A stretch of DNA of 64,000 nucleotides from Pedobacter sp. WC2423 (lineage in GTDB: Bacteria; Bacteroidota; Bacteroidia; Sphingobacteriales; Sphingobacteriaceae). Made by a program: the position numbers and the translations under genes. Shown in pieces: positions 34,959 through 43,473 of the stretch. Every line of letters begins with the position of its first letter. The stretch's first letter is position 1. The stretch spans positions 5,208,001 through 5,272,000 of the forward strand of contig NZ_CP162005.1 in assembly GCF_040822065.1 (NCBI RefSeq), in the 5' to 3' direction. The notes beneath the pieces are model-generated. The model did not search any database. It saw only the letters and a program-made list of their open reading frames with translations, and had not been told where the DNA came from.

Positions 34959-35978
34959 ATGGTATACGTCGTAATAATTTTCCTGTGGACTGCCATTCTG
35001 TTATATATCTTATTGGGAGGAGCTGATTTTGGTGCCGGAATTATAGAACTATTTACTTCCAGGGCGAACAGGCCGAGGATGCGTAAAAAGATGTACGAAG
35101 CCATTGGCCCGGTTTGGGAAGCCAATCACATGTGGCTTATCATTGTGATCGTTATCCTTTTTGTCGGTTTTCCTAAAATCTATACAACCGTATCCATTTA
35201 TCTGCATATTCCACTGGTTTGTATGTTGATGGGGATTATTGCCAGGGGTACAGCTTTTGTTTTCAGAAATTACGATGCCGTAAAAGATGATATGCAAAAA
35301 GTGTATACTCCGATATTTGTTATTTCCAGTGTAGTTACCCCTTTCTTTTTAGGAATTATCGCTGCAAGTGCCGTGTCAGGGCAGATCGACCTGCAAGCTA
35401 AAGATTTCCTTTCGGCCTATGTCTTTAGCTGGTTAAGCTGGTTTTCAGTCAGTGTGGGCATCTTTACAGTTACGATTTGTGCTTATCTGGCCAATGTCTT
35501 TATCATTGGTGAAGCAGAAGGCGAGCAGGACAGACAATTGTTCACCCGCAAAGCAAGACGTACCATCTTTGTGGTTATGGCAGCAGGCGGATTAGTATTT
35601 TTAGCTGCACACTCAGAAGGAATTCCCCTGTTAAACTGGATATTTAGTGATGTTCCCGGAATTATAGCGCTGATCATGGCTACGATTTCACTCGTGATTA
35701 CGTTTGTTTTATTAAACAGGAATAAACCGATTATATTACGGTTATTGGCTGGTTTTCAGGTGACCATGATCCTTTTTGCTGCTACTTACAGTCATTTTCC
35801 GGATATTATCCTGCTTAAAGGCGGAGATAATCTTTCCTTACTCACCCACCAGGGACAATTCAAAACAATTGAAACTTTAGGTTATGCACTGCTGATTGGC
35901 AGTATTTTTATTATACCCGCATTGGTTTATCTGATATATAGCTTTCAGCAAAAGAAGGGAAGTACCGAAGCACATTAG
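34959..35978 (+). CDS. cydB: Cytochrome bd ubiquinol oxidase subunit II
   Basis: 339 residues with eight or nine membrane helices. Starts with the typical LLYILLGGADFGAGIIELF and has GPVWEANHMWLI near residue 50. Partner of CydA in the bd oxidase; the gene begins three bases after the cydA stop. No cydX-like small frame is obvious after it, and cydCD are not in the window. Confidence 0.95.
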   Translation: MVYVVIIFLWTAILLYILLGGADFGAGIIELFTSRANRPRMRKKMYEAIGPVWEANHMWLIIVIVILFVGFPKIYTTVSIYLHIPLVCMLMGIIARGTAFVFRNYDAVKDDMQKVYTPIFVISSVVTPFFLGIIAASAVSGQIDLQAKDFLSAYVFSWLSWFSVSVGIFTVTICAYLANVFIIGEAEGEQDRQLFTRKARRTIFVVMAAGGLVFLAAHSEGIPLLNWIFSDVPGIIALIMATISLVITFVLLNRNKPIILRLLAGFQVTMILFAATYSHFPDIILLKGGDNLSLLTHQGQFKTIETLGYALLIGSIFIIPALVYLIYSFQQKKGSTEAH

Positions 35979-36010
35979 CCTGTTTTAAATAGGCGTTAAA
36001 TATTATTTTT

Positions 36011-36625
36011 ATGGAAGAGACTAATTTTTCGAGACTCAGTAAGCTAACAGAAGGAGATTACGAGGCATTTTTATACGATTGTGATGGCACATTAGCCGAC
36101 AATATGCCCGCACATACAGAGACTTACCTGGCCATAGCTAAACAATACCATGTAGATATGGATCCTGCAATCATAGATGAGCTGGCAGGCTGGCCTATTC
36201 TCAATGTCGTAGAAGAATTGAACAGGCGTTACCAGGCTGATATGGATCCGGCAGAATTCACTGCCAGAAAAGCAAAACTTTATTTCGAAGAATATCTGGA
36301 TAAAGCATTGCCGATCACCTATGTCGTAGACCATTTAAAGGCGAACGCAGCTCAAGTGCGTATTGCTGTAGTTTCTGGCGGAGATCGCAGAGCCGTTCAG
36401 CGTACGCTGGAAGTAGTTGGCGTGAGTGATTACGTAGAAGCTATGGTTTGCGCCGGAGAAACACCAAGAGGTAAACCTTTTGCAGATCCATTTCTTAAAG
36501 CAGCAGAATTATTGGGTGTTGATCCGAAAAAATGCCTGGTATTTGAAGATGGCAAGCCCGGCACAGATGCAGCTGAGGCCGCTGGGATGCACTGGGTAAG
36601 AATTGATCAGTTTAAGTTCGGGTAA
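36011..36625 (+). CDS. HAD-superfamily phosphatase, beta-phosphoglucomutase-like
   Basis: 204 residues. HAD motif I YDCDGTLADN with the nucleophile Asp near residue 24, a helical cap (about 38-105), motif II in VVSGGDR, Lys in PRGKPFADPF and motif IV in CLVFEDGKPG. This is the subgroup of phosphoglucomutase-like sugar phosphatases; the substrate is unknown. It is followed after eight bases by the DUF763 gene, so the two are probably co-transcribed. Confidence 0.85.
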   Translation: MEETNFSRLSKLTEGDYEAFLYDCDGTLADNMPAHTETYLAIAKQYHVDMDPAIIDELAGWPILNVVEELNRRYQADMDPAEFTARKAKLYFEEYLDKALPITYVVDHLKANAAQVRIAVVSGGDRRAVQRTLEVVGVSDYVEAMVCAGETPRGKPFADPFLKAAELLGVDPKKCLVFEDGKPGTDAAEAAGMHWVRIDQFKFG

Positions 36626-36633
36626 ATAAACAA

Positions 36634-37836
36634 ATGAAAAGATCAGGGACAGCAGATTTACCACTTCACTATGGCCATATTCCAAAATGGCTTTCCCTGC
36701 GGATGTCACGTCTTGGACTGGCTATTACAGAAGCTATGATTACAGAATATGGCACAGCCGAAGTATTGCGCAGGTTAAGTGATCCGTTTTGGTTTCAAAG
36801 CCTGGGCGCGGTCATGGGAATGGACTGGCATTCCTCAGGTATTACGACTTCGGTAATGGGTGCGCTGAAAAGTGCAATTAATCCGCTTTCCAAAGAACTG
36901 GGCATCTATATCTGCGGAGGAAAAGGGAAATCTTCCCGTCAAACCCCTCAGGAGCTCCTGCATTACAGTGACCGTAACGGACTTAATGGAACAGACCTGG
37001 TACGTTGCAGTAAACTGAGTGCGAAAGTAGATAATACAGCGATACAGGACGGTTTTCAATTGTATATGCACAGCTTTATTGTGAATACAGATGGTTTGTG
37101 GACAGTGGTGCAGCAAGGCATGCAGGATGGAAGTTCCACCGCCCGCCGCTATCACTGGCATTCTGCAGAAATGAAATCTTTTGTAGATGATCCGCACACG
37201 GCAATTTGTGGAGTTAACCAGGGCACAATTATGAACATGGTCACTCAGGCAGCTCAGCCTGCCCGTTTATCTATGTTGTCTATGACTACAGAACATCCTT
37301 CGCGGATGATTGCTGAAATACAACATCTCGTTTTGCCAAACCACCATGAAGTTAAATCCAAAGACGTGGACTTGAAACGTCTGGGTGCGATGTTGTGGCT
37401 GACCCATGAAAGACAGCCTTCCGATTTTGAAGAATTACTATTACTGGAAGGAATGGGACCAAGAACTTTACAGTCTATGGCTTTAGTGAGTGAGGTGATT
37501 TATGGTACACCTTCCCGTTTTAAAGACCCTGCCCGTTTTTCTTTCGCACATGGAGGTAAAGATGGACATCCTTTTCCGGTTCCGCTAAAAGTTTATGACC
37601 AGACGATCAGTGTTTTGACAAAAGCAGTTCACAAGGCTAAAATCGGAGAATCTGATAAAATGCAGGCCATTCAAAAACTGGGCGAATTATCCCGGCAGGC
37701 AGAGAAAGATTTTATTCCAAATGATAATTTTGAAGAACTTCTGGAAAAAGAACGGAATAACTCCTGGAAATATGGAGGTAAGACGATTTTTGGTGATGCA
37801 AAACCGCCTGAAGGAGGTCAATTAAACCTGTTTTAG
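36634..37836 (+). CDS. DUF763 domain protein
   Basis: 400 residues covering the whole DUF763 family: the start RSGTADLPLHYGHIPKWL, the middle MLWLTHERQPSDFEELLLLEGMGPRTLQSMALVSEVIYG with a helix-hairpin-helix-like GMGPRTLQSMA, and a C-terminal AHGGKDGHPFPVPLKVYDQ. The HhH-like element suggests contact with DNA or RNA, but the function is not established. The family is best known from archaea and thermophiles, with scattered bacterial members. Confidence 0.85.
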   Translation: MKRSGTADLPLHYGHIPKWLSLRMSRLGLAITEAMITEYGTAEVLRRLSDPFWFQSLGAVMGMDWHSSGITTSVMGALKSAINPLSKELGIYICGGKGKSSRQTPQELLHYSDRNGLNGTDLVRCSKLSAKVDNTAIQDGFQLYMHSFIVNTDGLWTVVQQGMQDGSSTARRYHWHSAEMKSFVDDPHTAICGVNQGTIMNMVTQAAQPARLSMLSMTTEHPSRMIAEIQHLVLPNHHEVKSKDVDLKRLGAMLWLTHERQPSDFEELLLLEGMGPRTLQSMALVSEVIYGTPSRFKDPARFSFAHGGKDGHPFPVPLKVYDQTISVLTKAVHKAKIGESDKMQAIQKLGELSRQAEKDFIPNDNFEELLEKERNNSWKYGGKTIFGDAKPPEGGQLNLF

Positions 37837-37941
37837 ACATTATTTCTCTATATTTAAACGAGTCCGGTTTAATTTTGAAAAACCATTAAACTATAATTGA
37901 CGTTTATTGTCATAAATACATCGTATAAACTGAATCTATAT

Positions 37942-37949
37942 TATTTTTG
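37942..37949 (+). promoter_or_regulatory. Candidate -7 box TATTTTTG
   Basis: Fits TAnnTTTG, eight bases before the ATG of the VirJ-like gene. No clear -33 box. Very close to the start codon, so tentative. Confidence 0.3.
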
Positions 37950-37957
37950 AAGCTACA

Positions 37958-38719
37958 ATGAGTTACTGGCAGCGAGGTTTATGCCTTATTTACATTTTTC
38001 TTTTTTCCGGATGCGGAATCCTGGTAAAAACCAGGGCAACAAATCACCATGGGGTTGAAACTGACGATTTTAATCTCCCGGTAATTAACTATCCAAGTGC
38101 TATTCCATCTTCCAAAAGGTTACTTCTTCTTTTCTCCGGAGACGGGGGATGGCTGGACTTTGAAGATCAGTTATCTACAGGCTTTGCACAAAAAGGATTT
38201 CATACCATAGGCTTTAATTCCAGGAGCTATTTCTGGGACGGTAAAACACCCCAGCAAACGGCAGATGATATTGCCTTATTAATTTACAAATATTCTACGC
38301 TCTACAATACCAGGGTGATTTATCTGGTTGGTTATTCCTTTGGCGCAGACGTTGTCCCTTTCATCTATAACCGATTACCAGAGGCAATGAAAAACAAAGT
38401 TGTCGCATTGGAGCTGATGTCTCCTTATTTCACCTCAGATTTTAAGGTACATACGTCCGACCTGCTGAATTTGGCCGGAGATGACAGGCAATATAAGGTT
38501 CAGCCCGAAATTGAAGCTGTAAACGTCCCGATTTTCTGTTTTTACGGAAAGAATGAAGATCCAAAGCCAATGGAGAAATTACAAAAAAAGAATTTTACAT
38601 TAAAGATCTTACCGGGAGATCATCATTATGATGCTTCCTCTCATCAGGAAATTTTTAAAGCTTTACGCGGATTAAGAAGAAATCAATTTTTTAGAGAACA
38701 CGGATTATGGATGCTATAG
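37958..38719 (+). CDS. AcvB/VirJ-like lipoprotein hydrolase
   Basis: 253 residues. N-terminal lipoprotein signal (LCLIYIFLFSGCG, lipobox Cys near residue 19), then an alpha/beta-hydrolase-like domain with the family signature FSGDGGWLDFE near 65 and the nucleophile elbow GYSFGADVVP near 128; a late His in GDHHYD completes a possible triad. AcvB/VirJ proteins cleave lysyl-phosphatidylglycerol in Agrobacterium; here the role is inferred from the family only. The end overlaps the next gene by 13 bases. Confidence 0.8.
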   Translation: MSYWQRGLCLIYIFLFSGCGILVKTRATNHHGVETDDFNLPVINYPSAIPSSKRLLLLFSGDGGWLDFEDQLSTGFAQKGFHTIGFNSRSYFWDGKTPQQTADDIALLIYKYSTLYNTRVIYLVGYSFGADVVPFIYNRLPEAMKNKVVALELMSPYFTSDFKVHTSDLLNLAGDDRQYKVQPEIEAVNVPIFCFYGKNEDPKPMEKLQKKNFTLKILPGDHHYDASSHQEIFKALRGLRRNQFFREHGLWML

Positions 38720-39675
38720 TAATTACAGAAAAAGGTGGGCCTGAAGTTCTTAAATTAGAACAAATAGCTAAACCTGAACCCAATGGAAATGAGGTTTTGA
38801 TTAAAATACATGCTGCGGGATTAAACCGGAGTGATATCATTTCCAGGAAGAGCAATCCCTACGGAACAGCTACTGTCAGGGAAATTCCCGGACTGGAAAT
38901 TTCTGGTGTGGTGGAAGCTACCGGCCCCGAAGTGAAACGCTGGAAAGTAGGTGACCGTGTTTGTGCGTTAATTGCTGGCGGTGGGTATGCGCAATATAGA
39001 GCTGTAGATGAAAGGTTATGTCTTCCTGTACCTGAGGGCTTATCTTTTGAAGAAGCTGCAACTTTGCCTGAAACCATTTTTACCATCTGGTCTAATGTAT
39101 TTAAAGATGCTGCTTTTAAAACCGGTGAAAACTTTCTGATCCATGGAGGAACCAGTGGAATCGGGGTAACTGCTATACAAATGATTGTAGCTATGGGTGG
39201 AAAAGCTTATGCAACTGCTGGTACAGTAGAGAAGTGTCAGTTTTGTGAAGACCTGGGCGCAACTATAGCTGTGAATTATAAAACGGAAGACTTTGTAACC
39301 CTGCTTAAACCTGTCGGGATTGATGTGATCCTGGATATGACAGGAGGGGAGAATACGTTGAAAAATATGGATATTCTGAATCCTGATGGCCGGATTACTT
39401 TCATTAATGCAATGAATGGCTCTAAATCGGAGATTGATATTTTGCAGCTGATGAGTAAGCGGCTAAAGCTTACCGGCAGTATGCTAAAACCCAGAACAGA
39501 CGACTATAAAGCGATGCTGGCTGCAGAAATTGAGCAAACCATCTGGCCGTTGATCACCGCAGGAAAAATAAAACCAGTTATCTTTAAAGTATTTCCACTG
39601 ACAGAAGCCGGGGAAGCACAGCAATTAATGGAAAGCAGTACACATATCGGCAAAATTGTATTAAAAGTAGCATAA
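38707..39675 (+). CDS. Quinone oxidoreductase-like zinc-free MDR protein
   Basis: 322 residues of the medium-chain dehydrogenase family, PIG3/quinone-reductase group: GGPEVLKLEQIAKPEPNGNEVLIKI, then AAGLNRSDIISRK, and the NADPH-binding HGGTSGIGVTAIQM near residue 145. Zinc-binding cysteines of alcohol dehydrogenases are absent. Expected to reduce quinones or enones with NADPH. Overlap with the lipoprotein gene suggests coupled translation, though the two have no obvious shared pathway. Confidence 0.88.
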   Translation: MDAIVITEKGGPEVLKLEQIAKPEPNGNEVLIKIHAAGLNRSDIISRKSNPYGTATVREIPGLEISGVVEATGPEVKRWKVGDRVCALIAGGGYAQYRAVDERLCLPVPEGLSFEEAATLPETIFTIWSNVFKDAAFKTGENFLIHGGTSGIGVTAIQMIVAMGGKAYATAGTVEKCQFCEDLGATIAVNYKTEDFVTLLKPVGIDVILDMTGGENTLKNMDILNPDGRITFINAMNGSKSEIDILQLMSKRLKLTGSMLKPRTDDYKAMLAAEIEQTIWPLITAGKIKPVIFKVFPLTEAGEAQQLMESSTHIGKIVLKVA

Positions 39676-39797
39676 CCGGTAGCTATCCTCTTAGAAAAGT
39701 AATTTAATGAGGCAGGGCCTGAAAAAAACAATTGGTAGGTGTAAAAACATATCAATTACTAATTACATTTGTGACTGGATCATTATAAAAAACAGCA

Positions 39798-40574
39798 ATG
39801 AATCATCATATCGCAAGAATACAGCAGGTAATCGAACCCTTAAGACAAGAGATTATCAACCATAAAGTTTATTCAGTAATCAATAATCTGGATGATCTCA
39901 AAGTTTTTATGCAATACCATGTTTATGCGGTATGGGACTTTATGTCATTGCTTAAATCCTTACAAATTGGTTTAACCTGTACAACTACGCCCTGGTTTCC
40001 TGTAGGGAATGCAAATACAAGGTATCTGATCAATGAAATCGTTGCTGGTGAAGAATCAGATGTAGATGGAGCTGGTATCCGTAAAAGTCATTATGAGATG
40101 TATCTGGAGGCGATGGCACAATGTGGTGCTGATATTACAGCGATCCATAAATTTGCAGAGAATTTAAAAGAAACCGGATCATTGACCACTGCTTATCAAG
40201 CAGCAGGAGTACCGGAAGAAGCACGTCAGTTTGTGGACTTTACTTTCCAGGTTATTGATAGCGGAAAATCTCATTTGCAATCTGCTGCTTTTACCTTTGG
40301 CAGAGAAGATCTGATTCCGCATATGTTTATTTCTATTGTTGGCGATTTGAATAAGAAATTCCCAGATCAGTTGTCCCTGATCAAATATTATCTGGACAGA
40401 CATATTGAAGTGGATGGGGATCACCATAGTCACCTTGCGCTGGAAATGACTGCTGAGCTTTGCGGAGATGATGAAGCAGCCTGGAGAGCTGCAGAAGAGG
40501 TTACAATAGCTTCATTGCAACAGCGGATCAATCTGTGGAACGGTGTTTATAACGAGATTACAGGGACTAAATAG
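39798..40574 (+). CDS. DUF3050 protein (heme-oxygenase-like fold)
   Basis: 258 residues, all helical, covering DUF3050: FMQYHVYAVWDFMSLLKSLQ, NEIVAGEESDVD, SHYEMYLEAMAQCGAD and DRHIEVDGDHHSHLA. Conserved His and Glu in these helices would suit a di-iron site as in related heme-oxygenase-like oxidases; this is inference. A TACATTTG box at 39764 fits the Bacteroidetes -7 consensus. Stands alone. Confidence 0.8.
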   Translation: MNHHIARIQQVIEPLRQEIINHKVYSVINNLDDLKVFMQYHVYAVWDFMSLLKSLQIGLTCTTTPWFPVGNANTRYLINEIVAGEESDVDGAGIRKSHYEMYLEAMAQCGADITAIHKFAENLKETGSLTTAYQAAGVPEEARQFVDFTFQVIDSGKSHLQSAAFTFGREDLIPHMFISIVGDLNKKFPDQLSLIKYYLDRHIEVDGDHHSHLALEMTAELCGDDEAAWRAAEEVTIASLQQRINLWNGVYNEITGTK

Positions 40575-40814
40575 TCAACATAACTCATAAAAAAAACAGG
40601 TCATCGTAAAGACATAACCATTTCTATAGGCAACTATCGATTGATTTACGCCAGTATAGCCGTCTCTGGTATAAATTTCAATCATGCTTCTAAACATTGG
40701 TCCTGTGTTGTCACCTTGGCTAAAGCTCATCAATTGAGTGGCTTCAGCACCATTAAGTTTGTGATTGGCAGTTCTTTCTAAACGCTTGAATAGTTCTGCT
40801 TTATCATTTGAATT
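40575..40814 (-). pseudogene. C-terminal gene remnant
   Basis: A 79-codon open frame without a normal start: NSNDKAELFKRLERTANHKL, then NGAEATQLMSFSQGDNTGPM and FRSMIEIYTRDGYTGVNQSI, ending VFTMTCFFYELC. It has the composition of a real protein domain, but its 5' end runs into the 3' end of the next gene, where a stop codon interrupts. Best read as the tail of a lost gene at a rearrangement point; a short gene starting at an internal ATG is an alternative. The family is not recognised. Confidence 0.45.
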
Positions 40815-41305
40815 TTAGGTTTTAATAATTGTATTATTTCTTCTTGATTGTTCCAAAATGACGGAACAAAATACAGTCTTTTGTTACCATCGAATTTAAA
40901 AGTAAAAATTTTATCATCCTTAAATGCCTTCTTAGGGTTCAATTCTTCATTAATAAGAATCTTGTCTTTAGTAGTCTCAAAATTATACTCTTGCCCTTTT
41001 AATCCTTTAGTACAAACAAAGATCACTTTGTCGTTTGTTAATTTAATTTCTGTAATGGTATATCTTAATATAGACAAAAGTTCTATTCCTCTAATAATAA
41101 ACATTTTCACAATAAGCACTACACCTACAAACGCACCAACTAAATAACCTTTTCCCCCTGGCGGAGTAGATAGAGAATTTATAAATACGACAATTCCTAG
41201 CAGACCAAAAATTATTGGTACAAAAACAAATAAACTTTTCTTGATTTTTGTTACGGAATTTTCAAGAAAAAATAAGCAATCGGGGGTTATATTGAAAAAA
41301 AGCAT
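40778..41305 (-). CDS. Hypothetical membrane protein
   Basis: 175 residues: two membrane helices (about 25-46 and 54-75, IFGLLGIVVFINSL and VGAFVGVVLIVKMFII) followed by a soluble beta-rich domain of about 95 residues (TITEIKLTNDKVIFVCTKG). It resembles small PH-like membrane proteins of unknown role, but I cannot name the family. The last dozen codons overlap the remnant frame. Confidence 0.6.
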   Translation of the reverse strand: MLFFNITPDCLFFLENSVTKIKKSLFVFVPIIFGLLGIVVFINSLSTPPGGKGYLVGAFVGVVLIVKMFIIRGIELLSILRYTITEIKLTNDKVIFVCTKGLKGQEYNFETTKDKILINEELNPKKAFKDDKIFTFKFDGNKRLYFVPSFWNNQEEIIQLLKPKIQMIKQNYSSV

Positions 41306-41409
41306 GTTTTAGTTGGTGCCATATTGATAAGCAGAATAAGTTAAATTAATAGCATTTAGGGTAAAATAAATAGTGAATTTGATTTGTCAAATGATTGTAA
41401 ACAGGAAAG

Positions 41410-42123
41410 TTAATAACTGATTGTTCTTGTTGTTGATTCGAATATATATTCTTCTCTATTATTATCTGCAATGACTTTGTACATAAAATTTACTTCAGCA
41501 TTATCAGGATACATTTTTTTAAAATCGCTGATTAATTTTAATCCCTTTTCTCTTTCCCGAACAACAAAAAATAATAATGAGTAACTGGAATTGTCTTGTA
41601 TGGCCTGCTCAGACATGCCAGAAATACATTTGATATTTAATTTACCCAGATAGTTTTTTACAATTTCATAATCTTTAATTGATAAAATTATTTCCTTGTT
41701 TTTTTCATACAGGATACCTCTTTTAATTCTCATATCCTGATCATCAGGATGTCTTGCTAACCATGTACTACAAATATCAATTTGCTCTTTTTGAAAACCT
41801 ATTTTAGCTGAATAAGGTTTTTCGTTCAGTGATTTTATACAATCCAGTAGATTCAAATACGATCTTTTATAATCAGGATCAAGATGAATAGCTCGTTTTA
41901 AATCCTTCTTTACAGAGATAAGTGCAGATTCCTCAACTTTACCAATATTTATTTGGAAAAGCATCTTAGATGCATCGTTATTTATCTTCTTTACTTCACT
42001 ATTTGATGTCTTATAATTATAATTAAATTTGTTCTGTGCGCAGGCAAAGGAAATACTGAAACCGAAAATTACAAATGTCAGGACAGAGATGAATAGATTT
42101 TTTTTAATTGGATAGAGCTGCAT
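41410..42123 (-). CDS. Secreted TPR-like protein, distal paralog
   Basis: 237 residues with a Sec signal peptide (KKNLFISVLTFVIFGFSISFACAQN) and a helical, TPR-like body. The central segment CSTWLARHPDDQDMRIKRGILYEKN aligns with CSEWLxxHPNDxNVRLRRGxIY in the two genes upstream, so this is a divergent third copy. Helices after it (ISGMSEQAIQDNSSYSLLFF) align with LSEKEIAGIVSNAYTYLLIG. Periplasmic or outer-membrane-facing. Last member of a minus-strand cluster that begins with the double-glycine-leader gene; role unknown. Confidence 0.65.
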   Translation of the reverse strand: MQLYPIKKNLFISVLTFVIFGFSISFACAQNKFNYNYKTSNSEVKKINNDASKMLFQINIGKVEESALISVKKDLKRAIHLDPDYKRSYLNLLDCIKSLNEKPYSAKIGFQKEQIDICSTWLARHPDDQDMRIKRGILYEKNKEIILSIKDYEIVKNYLGKLNIKCISGMSEQAIQDNSSYSLLFFVVREREKGLKLISDFKKMYPDNAEVNFMYKVIADNNREEYIFESTTRTISY

Positions 42124-42139
42124 AAGGAAGTTAATAAAA

Positions 42140-42770
42140 CTAAATTGATTCTTTTTCTATATCAATAGTTTGAATTTTTTTGTAGGTTTCTGCAAATTTT
42201 TTATCATTTGGAAATGCTTTACAAAGACTTTCCATTGTATTTAAAGATGTTTTTCTCTCTCCAATTAGCAGGTATGTATATGCGTTAGATACTATTGCAG
42301 CTATTTTCTTTTCTGATAGCTTATTACTAATTTTTATATGTGCTTTGACTAACCCGTCTTTAACGACCTTGAAATCTTTGTCTGCGAGGTTCTGTTTTTG
42401 AGTACGGGATAGATAATACCTCTTCTTAATCGTACATTCATATCGTTGGGATGACTTTTAAGCCATTCGGAGCAGGTATTGATTATTCCCTGTGGCTCAC
42501 GTAACATTTGATAAGACCTCATTAAAACTTGATAAGCCACGAATCTGCTGCTATCTAACTGAATGGCTTTCTTTGCTAAGGAATACTTTTTCTGAGATTA
42601 CCATTTTTTTGAGCCAGGCTTCCATCCCCAACATCATACATCAAATCACCGGCCTGATTAATCAACTTTTGAGCTTCAGCTTTTTGAGGGGTTCTATTTT
42701 GACCATACGAAATGCCTGCGATAGAGAGAAATAGTGCAACTGTTAATAAGATTCTGATTTTTTGACTAAT
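42140..42770 (-). pseudogene. Frameshifted copy of the secreted TPR-like gene
   Basis: Joined in three frames, this stretch gives a full-length relative of the gene at 42837: a signal-peptide region ILLTVALFLSIAGISYGQN, then AEAQKLINQAGDLMYDVGDG; then, after a one-base loss near 42590, SLAKKAIQLDSSRFVAYQVL and INTCSEWLKSHPNDMNVRLR; then, after an extra C near 42415, QNLADKDFKVVKDGLVKAHI to DIEKESI at the stop. No ATG is seen at the expected start (ATT at 42770). Two frameshifts and a lost start make it a pseudogene. Confidence 0.8.
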
Positions 42771-42836
42771 GTTGAATTAATTCAATTTATAAGAGTAAGA
42801 ACCTAATTTGTTTCTATAGATTCTTACTGCAGTTTA

Positions 42837-43466
42837 TTAAAAACCTGTGGTTTCGTACATGCTTTTCTCTATATCCAAATTTTGAATTTCTTTATTGGCT
42901 TGAGCAATTTTTTTATTAGCTGGAAATGCTTTAGAAAGGCTATCCATTGAATTTAAAGAGGTTTTTCTATCTCCAATTAAAAGATAGGTATATGCATTTG
43001 ACACAATACCAGCTATTTCTTTCTCTGATAGCCTATTCGTAATTTTTACATGTGTTTTAACTAATCCATTTTTAACAAATTTGAAATCCTTATCTGCAAG
43101 TTTTTGTTTTTGGATACGGTGATAAATAACACCTCTTCTTAACCGTACATTTAAATCGTTGGGATGATTAATTAACCATTCCGAGCAAGTGTTTATACTT
43201 CCTTTAGCATCCTTTAGCATCATATATGCACCAAATAGAAGTTCATAAGCTACAAATCTGCTAGTATCTAATTGAATGGCTTTTTTTGCTAAAGAAATAC
43301 TCTGTTTAACGTTGTTGTTTCTTTCTGGAATCTTGCCAGGTTTATAAAGTAGATCGCCTGCCTCATTAATTAATCTCTGAGCTTCAGCTTTTTTATCCTT
43401 GATATTTTGGCTAAACGAAACTGTATTTATAGAAAAAAGCAATATTATTGTTAATAAAAACTTCAT
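42837..43466 (-). CDS. Secreted TPR-like protein, intact copy
   Basis: 209 residues: signal peptide MKFLLTIILLFSINTVSFSQ, then helical repeats (KAEAQRLINEAGDLLYKPG; SLAKKAIQLDTSRFVAYELL; INTCSEWLINHPNDLNVRLR; NRLSEKEIAGIVSNAYTYLL; KTSLNSMDSLSKAFPANKKI) in the TPR style. Exported to the periplasm. It begins seven bases after the stop of the double-glycine-leader protein gene and is surely on the same transcript. Tandem copying beside a secreted substrate recalls immunity or accessory genes, but that is inference. Confidence 0.75.
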   Translation of the reverse strand: MKFLLTIILLFSINTVSFSQNIKDKKAEAQRLINEAGDLLYKPGKIPERNNNVKQSISLAKKAIQLDTSRFVAYELLFGAYMMLKDAKGSINTCSEWLINHPNDLNVRLRRGVIYHRIQKQKLADKDFKFVKNGLVKTHVKITNRLSEKEIAGIVSNAYTYLLIGDRKTSLNSMDSLSKAFPANKKIAQANKEIQNLDIEKSMYETTGF

Positions 43467-43473
43467 TTATGGG

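Noticed and set aside
37899..37913. TGAC-N7-GTCA palindrome before the VirJ-like gene
   Set aside because: The spacer is seven bases, not four as in the FNR-like boxes, so it does not fit the same regulator.
42349..42540. Independent 63-residue gene on the minus strand
   Set aside because: It is the middle piece of the frameshifted TPR-like paralog.
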